From S015-6 sp964479535 (GTDB lineage: Bacteria; Desulfobacterota; DSWW01): DNA of 64,000 nucleotides. Below, piece by piece: positions 40,268 to 49,877 of this stretch (the stretch's first letter is position 1; the number at the start of each line of letters is the position of its first letter). The position numbers were made by a program, and so were the translations under genes. Under the pieces are notes generated by a model. It did not search any database. It had not been told where the DNA came from and saw nothing but the letters and a program-made list of their open reading frames with translations. The stretch spans positions 9,237 to 73,236 of the forward strand of contig CAYZMM010000028.1 in assembly GCA_964479535.1 (NCBI GenBank). Direction: 5' to 3'.

Positions 40268-42019
40268 TCATGACGGCTGAAGGTCGCGGATCCGCAGGTT
40301 CAGCCGCGTCCGCCCGTTCCACGTCTCCCTGCGCGGCGAGAAGGCTACATCCCAGCAGGTGCAGTCGCTTTCCATGATCCCTGAGCCGCCCATCTGGAAA
40401 CCGATCGCATCGAAGGTTCTTCCGTCGCGATCCAGCGTCAGTTTCAGATGGGCCCCGCCCACCAGACGCTTGCTCAGAATCCGCATCCGCCGCATGCCGA
40501 GGACGGGTTCCCGGTTGCCGTTGCCGAAGGGAGCCATCTTCTCGATTTCCCACATGGCCCGATCGGTCAGGAGCTCCGGTCCCTCCAGCCACGCATCGAT
40601 CAGCAGCCTGGGCGCCCCACCTTCCCCTCGACCGATCTTCTCCGCGATTTCCAGCTCGAAGGCGTCGATGAAGGCATCCAGATGCTCCTTGCGGAGTGTC
40701 ACTCCCGCCGCCATCTGGTGCCCTCCCACATCCACGAGGAGGTGCCTGCAGGCAACGAGAGCATCCAGAAAGGCGAAGTTCTCCACACTGCGAACAGACC
40801 CCTTGCCCACGTCTCCCTCGAATGAAAGAAGAACCACCGTCTTGCGAAAATCCCGGACCAGCCTTGAAGCGACGATCCCCAGAATCCCCCTGTGCCAGCC
40901 CTCCCATGCCAGGGCCAGAACATTCCGGTCCCGCCTCCGCAGCTTCTCCTCCGCCATTTCTCGAGCTTGCAGGTAGACGGCCGCCTCGATGGCCCTTCGC
41001 TCGTTGTTACGCTCCTCAAGAACCCTGCAAATCCTCCCTGCCTCGTCCCGGCCAGAGCAGAGCATCATGTCCAGCGCCTCGAGCGCGCATCCCATTCGGC
41101 CGGGGGCATTGATCCGGGGAATGACCTTGAACACGAGAGACCGGGTATCCTTGACCGGCCCCCTGAGGCCGGCGTCCGCCTTGAGCGTCGAGAGACCCGG
41201 CCGGGTCTCCGAGGAAATCTCCTGCAACCCGTGCTTCACGAAGATCCGGTTCTCCTCCTGCAGCGGAACCATGTCGGCGAGCGTCCCCAGGGCCACCAGA
41301 TCGAGATACCCCCGCAGGTTCGGCTCCTCCGCTCCCTCCCACATGCCCTCCTCCCGCATGCGTCCCCGCAGGGCCACAATCAGGTAGAAAGCCACACCCA
41401 CTCCGGCCAATTCGCGGAAAGGGAAGGATTCTCCCGGCCTCTTCGGGTTGATCACAGCCAGAGCGGGAGGAAGCTCTGCGCCGCACTCATGGTGGTCGGT
41501 GATGATGACATCGATCCCGCGCTCCCGGGCGGTCTGCACCGATTCGAATCCGGTGATGCCGCAGTCAGCCGTCACGATCAGCTGAACGCCCCTGTCGGCG
41601 AAGGAGCGAACAGATTCCGGGTGAAAGCCGTACCCCTCCTGCAGTCGATCCGGAACGTGGTAGAGGGGGTCCAGACCTGCATGACGAAGGAAATGGACCA
41701 GGATGGCCGTGCTGGTCAAGCCGTCTACGTCGTAGTCTCCGTAGACGAGTACCCGCTCCTTTTTCCGAACGGCCTCGAGAAGCCTCTCGGCGGCCCTTTC
41801 CATGTCCCCAAACAGGGCAGGCGGACGCATTTGCCGAAGAGAGGCGGAGAGGAACCGATCCGCCTCCTCCACATCACGGATTCCCCGCCCGCAGAGAATG
41901 CGCGCCGACAGAGGCGTCAGGTCGAGAGCCTCGCCAAGCCGTCGGCAGGCCTCGTCGTCCGCCTGCGGAACGACCCATTCGGAACAGGCGACAGGTTGTC
42001 GATCTCTTGGCGCGCTCAC
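40268..42019 (-). CDS. recJ: Single-stranded-DNA exonuclease RecJ
   Basis: Protein of 583 residues, the usual RecJ length. The DHH motifs are present: VYGDYDVDGLTSTAILVHFL, VTADCGITG, IITDHHECG, and the DHHA1 signature DVGGHQMAAGVTL. It degrades single-stranded DNA 5' to 3' in recombination and repair. I chose the GTG start whose bases overlap the upstream DUF456 stop (GTGA). Confidence 0.94.
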   Translation of the reverse strand: MSAPRDRQPVACSEWVVPQADDEACRRLGEALDLTPLSARILCGRGIRDVEEADRFLSASLRQMRPPALFGDMERAAERLLEAVRKKERVLVYGDYDVDGLTSTAILVHFLRHAGLDPLYHVPDRLQEGYGFHPESVRSFADRGVQLIVTADCGITGFESVQTARERGIDVIITDHHECGAELPPALAVINPKRPGESFPFRELAGVGVAFYLIVALRGRMREEGMWEGAEEPNLRGYLDLVALGTLADMVPLQEENRIFVKHGLQEISSETRPGLSTLKADAGLRGPVKDTRSLVFKVIPRINAPGRMGCALEALDMMLCSGRDEAGRICRVLEERNNERRAIEAAVYLQAREMAEEKLRRRDRNVLALAWEGWHRGILGIVASRLVRDFRKTVVLLSFEGDVGKGSVRSVENFAFLDALVACRHLLVDVGGHQMAAGVTLRKEHLDAFIDAFELEIAEKIGRGEGGAPRLLIDAWLEGPELLTDRAMWEIEKMAPFGNGNREPVLGMRRMRILSKRLVGGAHLKLTLDRDGRTFDAIGFQMGGSGIMESDCTCWDVAFSPRRETWNGRTRLNLRIRDLQPS

Positions 42020-42531
42020 AGCAATGCGGCCGCTGCGATCCAGACGATCATGCCGATGGCGATCGCCATCTTCGTGATGACCCCTGCGATCCGGCCGAGG
42101 AAGTTCCCCCAGCCGCTCCTCACGGCCTTTCTCCATTCCGAAGTTCCGTAGGTGAACAGCTCGATCAGCACAGCCCCCAGGAAGGCTCCGACCAGGGCGC
42201 CGAGAATCGCCCCGAAGCCGAAGAAGAGAGGCGCCCCCACAACGGCTCCGGCGAACCCCCCGAGAAAGGAAAAGACGATGCCTCGATTGCTCGAGCCGAA
42301 TCGGCGGGCGCCCGCAATGCCGAAGACGTACTCCACCACCTCCCCCACCACCGCGAGCGCCAGGAAGAGGAACAGCATGGCCGCGCCGACCTCTGCAAAA
42401 CCGGTCACCCAGCCATACAGGAGTGCCGCGCCGAGGATCATCCAGGTTCCGGGGAGTCCGAGAAAGAGACTGAACAGACTGACGAGCAGGAACAGGAAGA
42501 GAAGCAGATGTCCGAGAATGCTCAGAATCAT
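42016..42531 (-). CDS. DUF456 family membrane protein
   Basis: Very hydrophobic protein of 171 residues with paired glycine-rich helices (GIVFSFLGGFAGAVVGAPLF, GALVGAFLGAVLIELF), the DUF456 pattern. Function unknown. A GGGAGCAAGG site precedes the ATG. The stop overlaps the recJ start, and secF lies 65 bp upstream, so it belongs to the secDF-recJ run. Confidence 0.85.
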   Translation of the reverse strand: MILSILGHLLLFLFLLVSLFSLFLGLPGTWMILGAALLYGWVTGFAEVGAAMLFLFLALAVVGEVVEYVFGIAGARRFGSSNRGIVFSFLGGFAGAVVGAPLFFGFGAILGALVGAFLGAVLIELFTYGTSEWRKAVRSGWGNFLGRIAGVITKMAIAIGMIVWIAAAALL

Positions 42532-42596
42532 GCCTTGCTCCCGGGTCCGCTGTTCTTGCGCACTCCTCTTCCCCCTTCCGCACGCCCCATGCTCGG

Positions 42597-43541
42597 TCAG
42601 CGTCCGGCTGTGCCCCGCGTCGCCAGCTTCTTGCGGGCCGATCGGCCACGGATCGTCTCCCAGTAGGCGACAACAGGGCTCGCTATGTAGATGGAGGAAT
42701 AGGTGCCCACCAGAACGCCGATGATCAGTGCGAAGGCAAAGTTGTGGATCACCGGGCCGCCGAGGATGAACAGGCTCCCCACAACGACGAGGGTGGTCAG
42801 GGAGGTGAGCAGGGTACGGCTCAACGTTTCGTTCACGCTGTCGTTGATCACCCGATCGATACTCTGTCGCCGGATGCGTCTCATGTTCTCCCGGATTCTG
42901 TCGAACACCACGATCGTATCGTTGATGGAGTAACCGATGATCGTCAGGATCGCCGCAACGATGGGCAGGTCGATTTCCTTGTTCAAGACCGAGAAGACAC
43001 CGATGGTGATCATGGCGTCGTGCAGGAGAGCCAGGATCGCACCCATGGCGAACCTGAATTCGAACCGCCAGGTGATGTAGATCAGGATGCCTGCGATGGC
43101 ATAGAAGACCGCATGGATACCCTTCCTGCGCAGCTCGGCACCCACCTTCGGCCCGACCAGCTCGGTCCTTCTCAACTCGAAGCTCTCCGAGCCGAACCGC
43201 TCCTTCAGCGCCGCCTCCACGGTCTTCTGCAACTGCTGCAGGTCGGTCTCGGTCTTCTCCACGCGGACCAGGAATTCATGCTCCTCGTGACGTCCGAACT
43301 CCTGCACCACGACCTGGCCGAGATCGATCTGCTCGAGGGATTCACGCAGATCCGAGATCTCGATTTCCTGGTGAAACTTGAACTGCAGAAGAATGCCCCC
43401 TGCGAAATCGATCCCGTAGTTGGGCCCGCCTTTGACCCAGAGGGAAAGGAGCGAGGCGAGGAGGAGAAATCCGGAGACCCCCAGGGCGATCCTCCGGTAC
43501 CTGAGAAAATCGATGTTGATGCCGGGCTTGATGAACTCCAT
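42597..43541 (-). CDS. secF: Protein translocase subunit SecF
   Basis: Membrane protein of 314 residues. After the first helix comes the SecF hallmark YGIDFAGGILLQF, then a periplasmic domain and five helices with SINDTIVVFDRIRENMR. With SecD and YajC it uses proton flux to help the Sec translocon complete protein export. It lies 24 bp after secD. Confidence 0.96.
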   Translation of the reverse strand: MEFIKPGINIDFLRYRRIALGVSGFLLLASLLSLWVKGGPNYGIDFAGGILLQFKFHQEIEISDLRESLEQIDLGQVVVQEFGRHEEHEFLVRVEKTETDLQQLQKTVEAALKERFGSESFELRRTELVGPKVGAELRRKGIHAVFYAIAGILIYITWRFEFRFAMGAILALLHDAMITIGVFSVLNKEIDLPIVAAILTIIGYSINDTIVVFDRIRENMRRIRRQSIDRVINDSVNETLSRTLLTSLTTLVVVGSLFILGGPVIHNFAFALIIGVLVGTYSSIYIASPVVAYWETIRGRSARKKLATRGTAGR

Positions 43542-43565
43542 TGAAGTCCCCTCTTATCGGCTTTG

Positions 43566-45167
43566 TCAGATGGCGATCGATTTCACTCGCCTGACCAGAA
43601 TCATGTAATCGAAGATCTGCCGCGTGAAGTACATGGCCAGCAGCACGCTCCAGAACACGCCGATGAGCAGCGTCACGGCGAACCCCTGAACCGGCCCGGT
43701 CCCGAACTGAAACAGCACGATGGCGGCGATCATGGTTGTGATGTTCGCGTCCAGAATCGTGAGCAGGGCCTTCTTGTAGCCGCTGTCCACTGCGGCGCGG
43801 GGCGTCTTCCCGACACGCAGCTCTTCCCGTATCCGCTCGAAGATGATCACGTTCGCATCCACGGCCATGCCCACAGTCAGCACGAGCCCTGCAATGCCGG
43901 GGAGGGTGAGGGTCGCCTTCAGGGCCGCAAGGGTCGCCATGACCAGGAAGAGGTTGAAAACGAGAGAGAGGTCCGCCACCAGGCCTGCCATCCGGTAGTA
44001 GATCACCATGAAGACCAAGACGAGCAGCCCGCCCACCAAGATGGAGAGAAGGCCCTGTCGGATGGAGTCGGAGCCGAGGGAAGGCCCCACGGCCCGCTTC
44101 TCCGCAATCTCCACCGGCGCGGGCAGGGAGCCGGCCCGGAGGACGATCGCCAGGTCCCTCGCCTCTTCGGATGTGAAGTTGCCCTCGATGACCGCCTGGC
44201 CGCCGTAGTGGGCCTGCCGAATCACAGGGGCGGAGTAGACGTTTCCGTCCAGAATGATGGCCAGTCGCTTGTTCACGTTTTCAGCAGCGATCTGGTCGAA
44301 CAGCCTCGACCCCCTCGGATTGAAACGGATGGATACGTGGGGCTGGTTGTAGGTGCGGTCGAACTGGACCCGGGCGTCCGCAAGGGCGTCGCCCGTCATG
44401 AGGGTCCTCTTTTCGATCAGCAGCGGGATCTTCTGGGTCCGGTTCGTTTCCGGGTCGTAGGTCCGCTGATAGAGGATTTCGCTGCCCGGCGGCACGTTCC
44501 CGTCCAGGGCCGCCTCGAGGCTGTGATCCTCGTCGACGACCTTGAATTCGAGCACTGCGGTCTGCCCGATCAGTTTGATTGCCCTTTCCGGATCCTTCAC
44601 CCCCGGCAACTGGACGAGGATGCGGTTCTCGCTCTCCCGCTGGATCGTCGGCTCGGACACCCCGTACTGATCGATTCGATTTCGAATCGTCTCCAAGGCC
44701 TGATCCACGGCCGCTTCCTTGATGGTCCGGGCCTCACGCTCCGTGATCCCCAGGACGTAGTCGATGCCCCGCCGTCCCTCCTCTGTCGAGTAGGACTTCA
44801 GATTCCCGAATTCACCGGACAGGATCTCATCGAACCGGTCCCGATCCGAAAGGCTGACGCCGGCGATCCTGAATCGATCCATGTCCTCCGTCTCGATGGA
44901 ATCGTAGAAGATGTCCTTCTTCCGGAGGACCTCCTTCATGTCGAGGACGAGCCGCTCGATCGTACCCTCCACGGCCTTTTCCTCTTCCACCGCCAGGATC
45001 AGGTGAATGCCGCCCTGAAGGTCGAGACCGAGTCGCACCTCCTCCTTCGGCAGGAACCCTCCCCACCACGCGGGAAGCTCCTTCGTGAACGTGGGCATCA
45101 GGTAGGTCAGGGCGCCGGCGAATACGACCGCCGTCACAATGAGTCTCCATTTCAGGCTCTTCGTCAT
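43566..45167 (-). CDS. secD: Protein translocase subunit SecD
   Basis: Membrane protein of 533 residues. The N-terminal GLDLQGGIHLILAVE motif, large periplasmic P1 domain, VGPSLGSDSIRQGL and TVGMAVDANVIIFERIREEL identify SecD. It pairs with the adjacent SecF. Order yajC-secD-secF is conserved widely. Confidence 0.97.
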   Translation of the reverse strand: MTKSLKWRLIVTAVVFAGALTYLMPTFTKELPAWWGGFLPKEEVRLGLDLQGGIHLILAVEEEKAVEGTIERLVLDMKEVLRKKDIFYDSIETEDMDRFRIAGVSLSDRDRFDEILSGEFGNLKSYSTEEGRRGIDYVLGITEREARTIKEAAVDQALETIRNRIDQYGVSEPTIQRESENRILVQLPGVKDPERAIKLIGQTAVLEFKVVDEDHSLEAALDGNVPPGSEILYQRTYDPETNRTQKIPLLIEKRTLMTGDALADARVQFDRTYNQPHVSIRFNPRGSRLFDQIAAENVNKRLAIILDGNVYSAPVIRQAHYGGQAVIEGNFTSEEARDLAIVLRAGSLPAPVEIAEKRAVGPSLGSDSIRQGLLSILVGGLLVLVFMVIYYRMAGLVADLSLVFNLFLVMATLAALKATLTLPGIAGLVLTVGMAVDANVIIFERIREELRVGKTPRAAVDSGYKKALLTILDANITTMIAAIVLFQFGTGPVQGFAVTLLIGVFWSVLLAMYFTRQIFDYMILVRRVKSIAI

Positions 45168-45216
45168 GGTCTTGTCAGCCCCATTCCAAGAGAGAGTTGA
45201 GAAAGCTCCAGCTGTA

Positions 45217-45564
45217 TCAGGCGCTCTTTTCCCCCGCAGGCTTCGGCTTCGCCCCGGCGATGTTGCCCCGCTGCACCTTGATCCGGACTTTGTCTCCCAC
45301 TTCCAGGGTCACCACGTTCTCCGTGATCCCCGTCACCTTTCCGTGGAGCCCGCCGCTGGTAATCACCTCGTCCCCCTTCTTCAGGGCGTTGAGGAAGTCC
45401 CTGTGCTGTTTCGTTCGCTTCTGTTGGGGTCGGATCAACAGGATATAGAAGACGAGGAACATCAGCAACAACGGCAGCAAGGCTCCCATCATGCCGCCAC
45501 CAGGCGCTCCACCTGCCGAGCCGGCCCCTCCCGGCCCCGTTCCCATCGCATAGACCAGATCCAT
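45217..45564 (-). CDS. yajC: Preprotein translocase subunit YajC
   Basis: Protein of 115 residues with one transmembrane helix (LLPLLLMFLVFYILLIRPQQKR), the RPQQKR motif and VITSGGLHGKVTGI, as in YajC. A Gly-rich stretch precedes the helix. Two adjacent ATGs exist; I took the second because its distance from AGGAGG is better. It associates with SecDF. Confidence 0.94.
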   Translation of the reverse strand: MDLVYAMGTGPGGAGSAGGAPGGGMMGALLPLLLMFLVFYILLIRPQQKRTKQHRDFLNALKKGDEVITSGGLHGKVTGITENVVTLEVGDKVRIKVQRGNIAGAKPKPAGEKSA

Positions 45565-45581
45565 CATTTCCTCCTCGAGAT

Positions 45582-46757
45582 TCAAATCTGGGTTTTCTCG
45601 CCCGGCTCCTCCGCCGTCATCTCCATGCCCTCCCCACCCGTTCCCTCTTCGCAGGCGTCGAAACGCTCGAAGAAGGCCCGGGAGAACTCGGAGAAGGTGC
45701 CTGAGCGAATCGACTCCCGCATTCTTTCCATCAGAACCTGGTAGAAATACAGGTTGTGGATGCTCGTCAGCCGGTACACCAGCAGCTCTCTGGCCAGGAA
45801 GAGATGTCGCAGATAGGCCCGGGTGTAGTTCCGGCATGCGTAGCAGTCACAATCCGGGTCAATGGGACGCAGGTCCTCCCCGTAGCGGCTGTTCTTGATG
45901 CGAAGCCGGCCGGATTGGGTGAACAGAGTACCATTTCTACCGTTTCTTGTCGGCAGTACGCAATCGAACATGTCCATGCCTCTCGCCACGGCCGCCACCA
46001 CGTCCTCCGGAGTCCCCATGCCCATCAGGTAGCGAGGCGAATCCGCCGGCAGCAGCTCCGCCATCCAGTCCAGCACGGACAGGCACTCCTCCTTCTTCTC
46101 TCCCACGCCCAGCCCGCCGACGGCGAACCCGGGGAACCCGATGTCCACGAGCCCCTCGGCGCAGATCTTACGAAGGTCCGGATAGACACCCCCCTGGACG
46201 ATGCCGAAGAGGGCCATTCCACCCTTGCCGCATGCCTCCCGGCTGCGCTCGGCCCATCGCAGGGTCCTCTCCATGCCTTCCCGGGCCTCCCCGTGCGCAG
46301 CAGGATAGGGCGTGCACTCGTCCAGAACCATGGCGATGTCCGACCCGAAGGCCTGCTGCACCCGGACGACCTTTTCGGCCGTGAAGAGGTGCTCGGATCC
46401 GTCCAGGTGGGACTGGAACAAGACGCCCTCTTCTGTAATCCTCCTCAAGTCCCCCAGGCTGTAGACCTGGTAGCCTCCGCTGTCCGTGAGGATCGGCCCC
46501 TTCCAGTTCATGAAGCTGTGGAGGCCCCCCAGCCTCTCGATCCGTTGGTGTCCCGGCCGCAGGTAAAGGTGATACGTGTTGGCCAGGACGATGGAGACCT
46601 TGTGGTCCAGAAGGTCATCGGAGCTCACGGCCTTCACGGATCCCTGCGTGCCCACCGGCATGAATGCGGGCGTCTCCACCGAACCGTGGGGCGTGTGCAG
46701 CCGCCCGACCCTGGGCCCCCTCTCCTCCCCTTTTTCCAGCGAAAAGGTTACGCTCAT
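45582..46757 (-). CDS. tgt: Queuine tRNA-ribosyltransferase
   Basis: Protein of 391 residues that exchanges guanine 34 for preQ1 in GUN-anticodon tRNAs. Active-site blocks are ANTYHLYLRPGHQRIE, DSGGYQVYSL, GLGVGEKKEE and DMFDCVLPTRNGRNG. The zinc site is CDCYACRNYTRAYLRHLF. It sits between queA and yajC, the usual order in proteobacteria. Confidence 0.97.
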   Translation of the reverse strand: MSVTFSLEKGEERGPRVGRLHTPHGSVETPAFMPVGTQGSVKAVSSDDLLDHKVSIVLANTYHLYLRPGHQRIERLGGLHSFMNWKGPILTDSGGYQVYSLGDLRRITEEGVLFQSHLDGSEHLFTAEKVVRVQQAFGSDIAMVLDECTPYPAAHGEAREGMERTLRWAERSREACGKGGMALFGIVQGGVYPDLRKICAEGLVDIGFPGFAVGGLGVGEKKEECLSVLDWMAELLPADSPRYLMGMGTPEDVVAAVARGMDMFDCVLPTRNGRNGTLFTQSGRLRIKNSRYGEDLRPIDPDCDCYACRNYTRAYLRHLFLARELLVYRLTSIHNLYFYQVLMERMRESIRSGTFSEFSRAFFERFDACEEGTGGEGMEMTAEEPGEKTQI

Positions 46758-46772
46758 GTTCCTGCTGTCCGC

Positions 46773-47921
46773 TCACTGAATGAGCATGCAGTCCCCGTAG
46801 CTGAAGAAGCGGTATTCCTTCCGAACCGCTTCCCTGTACGCGCGCAGGACGAGGTCTCTGTCCGCAAAGGCGCACACCAGCACCAGCAGCGAGGTCCGGG
46901 GAAGATGAAAATTCGTGATCAGCGCATCCACCGCCTGAAAACGATGCCCCGGAAGGACATACAATCCCGCCCACCCGTCGCATGCCTCGATGTGCCCCCT
47001 TTCGGCAACCGCGGACTCGAGACACCTCACGACGGTGGTCCCCACCGCCACGAGCCGACGGCCCTCCTGCTTCGCCTTCCGCATCTTCTCCGCATCCTCG
47101 GCATCGATGCAGAAGCGTTCGGGCCGAATCCTGTGCGCACGAATGTCCTCCGCCCGGATCGGAAGAAACGTCGCCTGCCCGACGTGCAAGGTGATCCGTC
47201 CAATCTCGATTCCGCCGGCCTCCAGGGAACTCAGCAAAGGCTCGGAAAAATGGAACCCGGCGGTGGGAGCGGCCACCGACCCGACCTTACGGGCAAACAC
47301 CGTCTGGTAACGATTCCGGTCTTCCGGGGTCTCTTCCGGCCCGGATCCGGTGCGCCCCCTTCTGATATAGGGAGGCAGGGGAATCGAACCGTGACGCTCC
47401 AGGTGCGCCAGCAGGTCCCCGCCGCCCAGATTGAAGCGGACGCGGTACGACCCGTCCGCCTCACCGGTCAATTCGCCTTCGAGGCCGTGCGGAAAGACGA
47501 AGACCTGCCCCGCCCTGGGCCGCCTCGAAGACTGGATCAGGCACTCCCATTCACGACTCTCCGATCCCTTCGCATCCCACCAGGGCTGCTGGGCCGTTCC
47601 CGCGCCTCTCGGCTGCAGCATGAGCAGCTCCACCTTCCCGCCCGAGGGTTTCCGTCCCTGTAGGCGTGCAGGGAACACCCTGCTTTCGTTCACCACCAGA
47701 AGATCCCCCTCCTGCAGATGCTCCCCGAGCTTGCTGAAGGATGCATGGTCCACAGATCCGCTTCCTCGATCGAGAAGCATCAACCGTGATTCGTCTCTTC
47801 TTGGGAGGGGATGCTGGGCGATCAGATGGGAGGGCAGAACGTAGTGGTAGGTATCCCTACGGAACGGGCGCTGCGGCTCTTCCTCCTCTACGCTCTGGTC
47901 TGGGCTGCGTTCCCATTGCAT
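46773..47921 (-). CDS. queA: S-adenosylmethionine:tRNA ribosyltransferase-isomerase
   Basis: Protein of 382 residues that adds the epoxycyclopentane ring of queuosine using SAM. YVLPSHLIAQHPLPRRDESRL, VNESRVFPARLQGRK, GSVAAPTAGFHFSEPLL and NFHLPRTSLLVLVCAFA are family signatures. The chain has about 25 extra N-terminal residues compared with most QueA proteins, but no nearer start codon exists. tgt follows after 15 bp. Confidence 0.96.
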   Translation of the reverse strand: MQWERSPDQSVEEEEPQRPFRRDTYHYVLPSHLIAQHPLPRRDESRLMLLDRGSGSVDHASFSKLGEHLQEGDLLVVNESRVFPARLQGRKPSGGKVELLMLQPRGAGTAQQPWWDAKGSESREWECLIQSSRRPRAGQVFVFPHGLEGELTGEADGSYRVRFNLGGGDLLAHLERHGSIPLPPYIRRGRTGSGPEETPEDRNRYQTVFARKVGSVAAPTAGFHFSEPLLSSLEAGGIEIGRITLHVGQATFLPIRAEDIRAHRIRPERFCIDAEDAEKMRKAKQEGRRLVAVGTTVVRCLESAVAERGHIEACDGWAGLYVLPGHRFQAVDALITNFHLPRTSLLVLVCAFADRDLVLRAYREAVRKEYRFFSYGDCMLIQ

Positions 47922-48012
47922 CACACTGGGCTGACAGGGTCGCGTGACCTTGAGAAAGTCGTTGAATCCTCACCGAAAAGTCCAGAAACCTTACCGAATC
48001 GGTGGCTGAATG

Positions 48013-49032
48013 TCAATTTCCATAGCCGGTTGCCGCAGCCGGCCTCTTTTCGCGATGGAGCATCTCCAGAAACGCCTCGATACGCGTTTCCGTTCTCGCA
48101 TCCAGAGGCTCGGGCCGGTCTCCCTCCAGGGTCAGGACCGGCCTCGGCAGTCGATGACGAAGGATCTTGTCCTCTATCTGGCGGAAGCAGAAGGTCTGCG
48201 TGTAATGAATGAATCCGTCCAGACCCCGGCGGGCCGTCTCCCTCTGGATATCCTCCAGGCGAAAAAAGACCTCGTAGGGGTAGGTGAACCGTAGGTACTG
48301 CTCCTCCAGGGTCGGCGCAAGGTACGGCATGCTGAACTGCCGCTGGATTTCGTTGAACACCACCCGAACGCCGGGTCGCTCGATCCTCTGGTAGAGATCC
48401 TGCCATATGGGGGGAACGCCCAGGTAGCCCAGCCGCAGGCCCTCCCCTGCCGGAGCCGGGGTTCGAAGGGCCGCCTCCTCCAGCAGGGCATCCACTTCGT
48501 GCTCGAAGGCCCGGGGATCCCCGTTCATGTCGCTGCTCGCAACCAGGAACCGGTGATTCTCCTCCCCCGAAACGAGGCCTTCGCGCCAGGTGAGCAGATC
48601 CAGCCGATTCAGCTTGCGCCGGATGCGGTCAAGGACCCTCTTCGCCTCCTCCACCTCTTCCGGCCGGACCCGGAAATGCTCCTGGAGCTTCCTGATCTCT
48701 TCCTTCATCGCCTCCAGGGAGCGTTCGAAGGGATAGGCGAACGGGTAGACCCGGGTGCCTTCCATCTGCAGGACTTCCATGAGGCCCTGGGTCTGGCTGC
48801 AGTCTCCCCGGACGACCGCAATCACCTCGTCTACATCCAGGGTGGAGAGCACTCCGTAAATGCCGCGCATCCAGGCGCAGCAGGTGGCCGGGAATCCGTT
48901 CGTCTCCGCCTGCCGGACGAAGAGGTGGGCCTCCGGGCCGGAGATGAACGCATTGTTCAGATCAACGGGCCGGCGGCCCGCCGCCAGCAGGATCTCAACG
49001 GGAATCGATGTCGTGAAACCCACGGCCCGCAC
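48013..49032 (-). CDS. 2-hydroxyacyl-CoA dehydratase (HgdB/BcrC)-like protein
   Basis: Protein of 339 residues. VGFTTSIPVEILLAAGRRPV, DLNNAFI, FPATCCAWMRGIYGVL and VVRGDCSQTQGLMEVLQMEG match the iron-sulfur subunits of 2-hydroxyacyl-CoA dehydratases and benzoyl-CoA-reductase-like enzymes. The conserved cysteines are in CCAW and GDCSQ. The partner subunit and the ATPase activator are not adjacent, so a classical dehydratase role is doubtful. I set the start at GTG (RAVGFTTS), which follows a GGGAGG site. The SPFH gene lies 40 bp upstream. Confidence 0.78.
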   Translation of the reverse strand: MRAVGFTTSIPVEILLAAGRRPVDLNNAFISGPEAHLFVRQAETNGFPATCCAWMRGIYGVLSTLDVDEVIAVVRGDCSQTQGLMEVLQMEGTRVYPFAYPFERSLEAMKEEIRKLQEHFRVRPEEVEEAKRVLDRIRRKLNRLDLLTWREGLVSGEENHRFLVASSDMNGDPRAFEHEVDALLEEAALRTPAPAGEGLRLGYLGVPPIWQDLYQRIERPGVRVVFNEIQRQFSMPYLAPTLEEQYLRFTYPYEVFFRLEDIQRETARRGLDGFIHYTQTFCFRQIEDKILRHRLPRPVLTLEGDRPEPLDARTETRIEAFLEMLHREKRPAAATGYGN

Positions 49033-49072
49033 TGCTGCCAACCTCCCGCCGGGACAGGCCCTCGTCCGGGGC

Positions 49073-49834
49073 CTACTCCGTCTTGTCCGATCCCTTTGCG
49101 ATAAAAGGCTTGACCAAGTCCAGCGGGATGGGGAAGATCGTGTTCGTCGATTTCTCCGAAGAGATCTCCGTGAGGGTCTGCAGGTATCTGAGCTGAAGGG
49201 TGATCGGGTTGGTCTCCATGATCTTCGCCGCTTCCTGGAGTCTCGCGGCCGCCTGAAACTCGCCCTCCGCGTGGATGACCTTGGCCCGCTTGTCCCTCTC
49301 CGCCTCGGCCTGCCGGGCCATGGCACGCTGCATCTCCTGGGGCAGGTCGACGTGCTTCACTTCCACATTCGTGACCTTGATACCCCACGGGTCGGTCTGC
49401 CGGTCGAGGATGTCCTGGATGCGCTCGTTGATCTTCTCCCTCTCCGCGAGAACCTCGTCCAGTTCCACCTGCCCCAGCACGCTTCGGAGGGTGGTCTGGG
49501 CGAGCTGGGAGGTGGCGTAGAGATAGTTCTCCACCTGCACCACCGCGTTGTTCGAATCCATGACCCGAAAATAGACCACGGCGTTGACCTTGATGGACAC
49601 ATTGTCCCGGGTGATCACGTCCTGGGGAGGCACGTCCAGGGTGACCAGCCGCAGGCTCACCTTCTGCATCTTGTCGATGATCGGGATCAAGAGGATGAGG
49701 CCGGGTCCCTTCTCCCCGATCAACCTGCCAAGCCGGAAGATGACGCCTCGCTCATACTCCCTCAGGATTCGGATTGCGCTGGCCAGGATAACGCCGAGGA
49801 TGACCAGTACGACGAGAATCGGTGTGGAAATCAT
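49073..49834 (-). CDS. SPFH/stomatin (slipin)-family protein
   Basis: Protein of 253 residues. The N-terminal membrane helix (ILVVLVILGVILASAIRILR) leads into the SPFH domain: EYERGVIFRLGRLIGEKGPG, VTLDVPPQDVITRDNVSIKV, and the helical QREMQRAMARQAEAERDKRA-type segment (here QEMQRAMARQAEAERDKRAK). Slipins are often co-encoded with NfeD proteases, as here, and organise membrane microdomains. GAGAGGAGAAG precedes the ATG. Confidence 0.93.
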   Translation of the reverse strand: MISTPILVVLVILGVILASAIRILREYERGVIFRLGRLIGEKGPGLILLIPIIDKMQKVSLRLVTLDVPPQDVITRDNVSIKVNAVVYFRVMDSNNAVVQVENYLYATSQLAQTTLRSVLGQVELDEVLAEREKINERIQDILDRQTDPWGIKVTNVEVKHVDLPQEMQRAMARQAEAERDKRAKVIHAEGEFQAAARLQEAAKIMETNPITLQLRYLQTLTEISSEKSTNTIFPIPLDLVKPFIAKGSDKTE

Positions 49835-49877
49835 ACGCTTCTCCTCTCTTCAAAAGGTGTGACGGAACGGGCAAGCC

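Noticed and set aside
43563..45200. A 545-codon plus-strand frame opposite secD.
   Set aside because: It is the antisense shadow of secD; its composition is His/Arg/Asp-rich without a recognisable fold.
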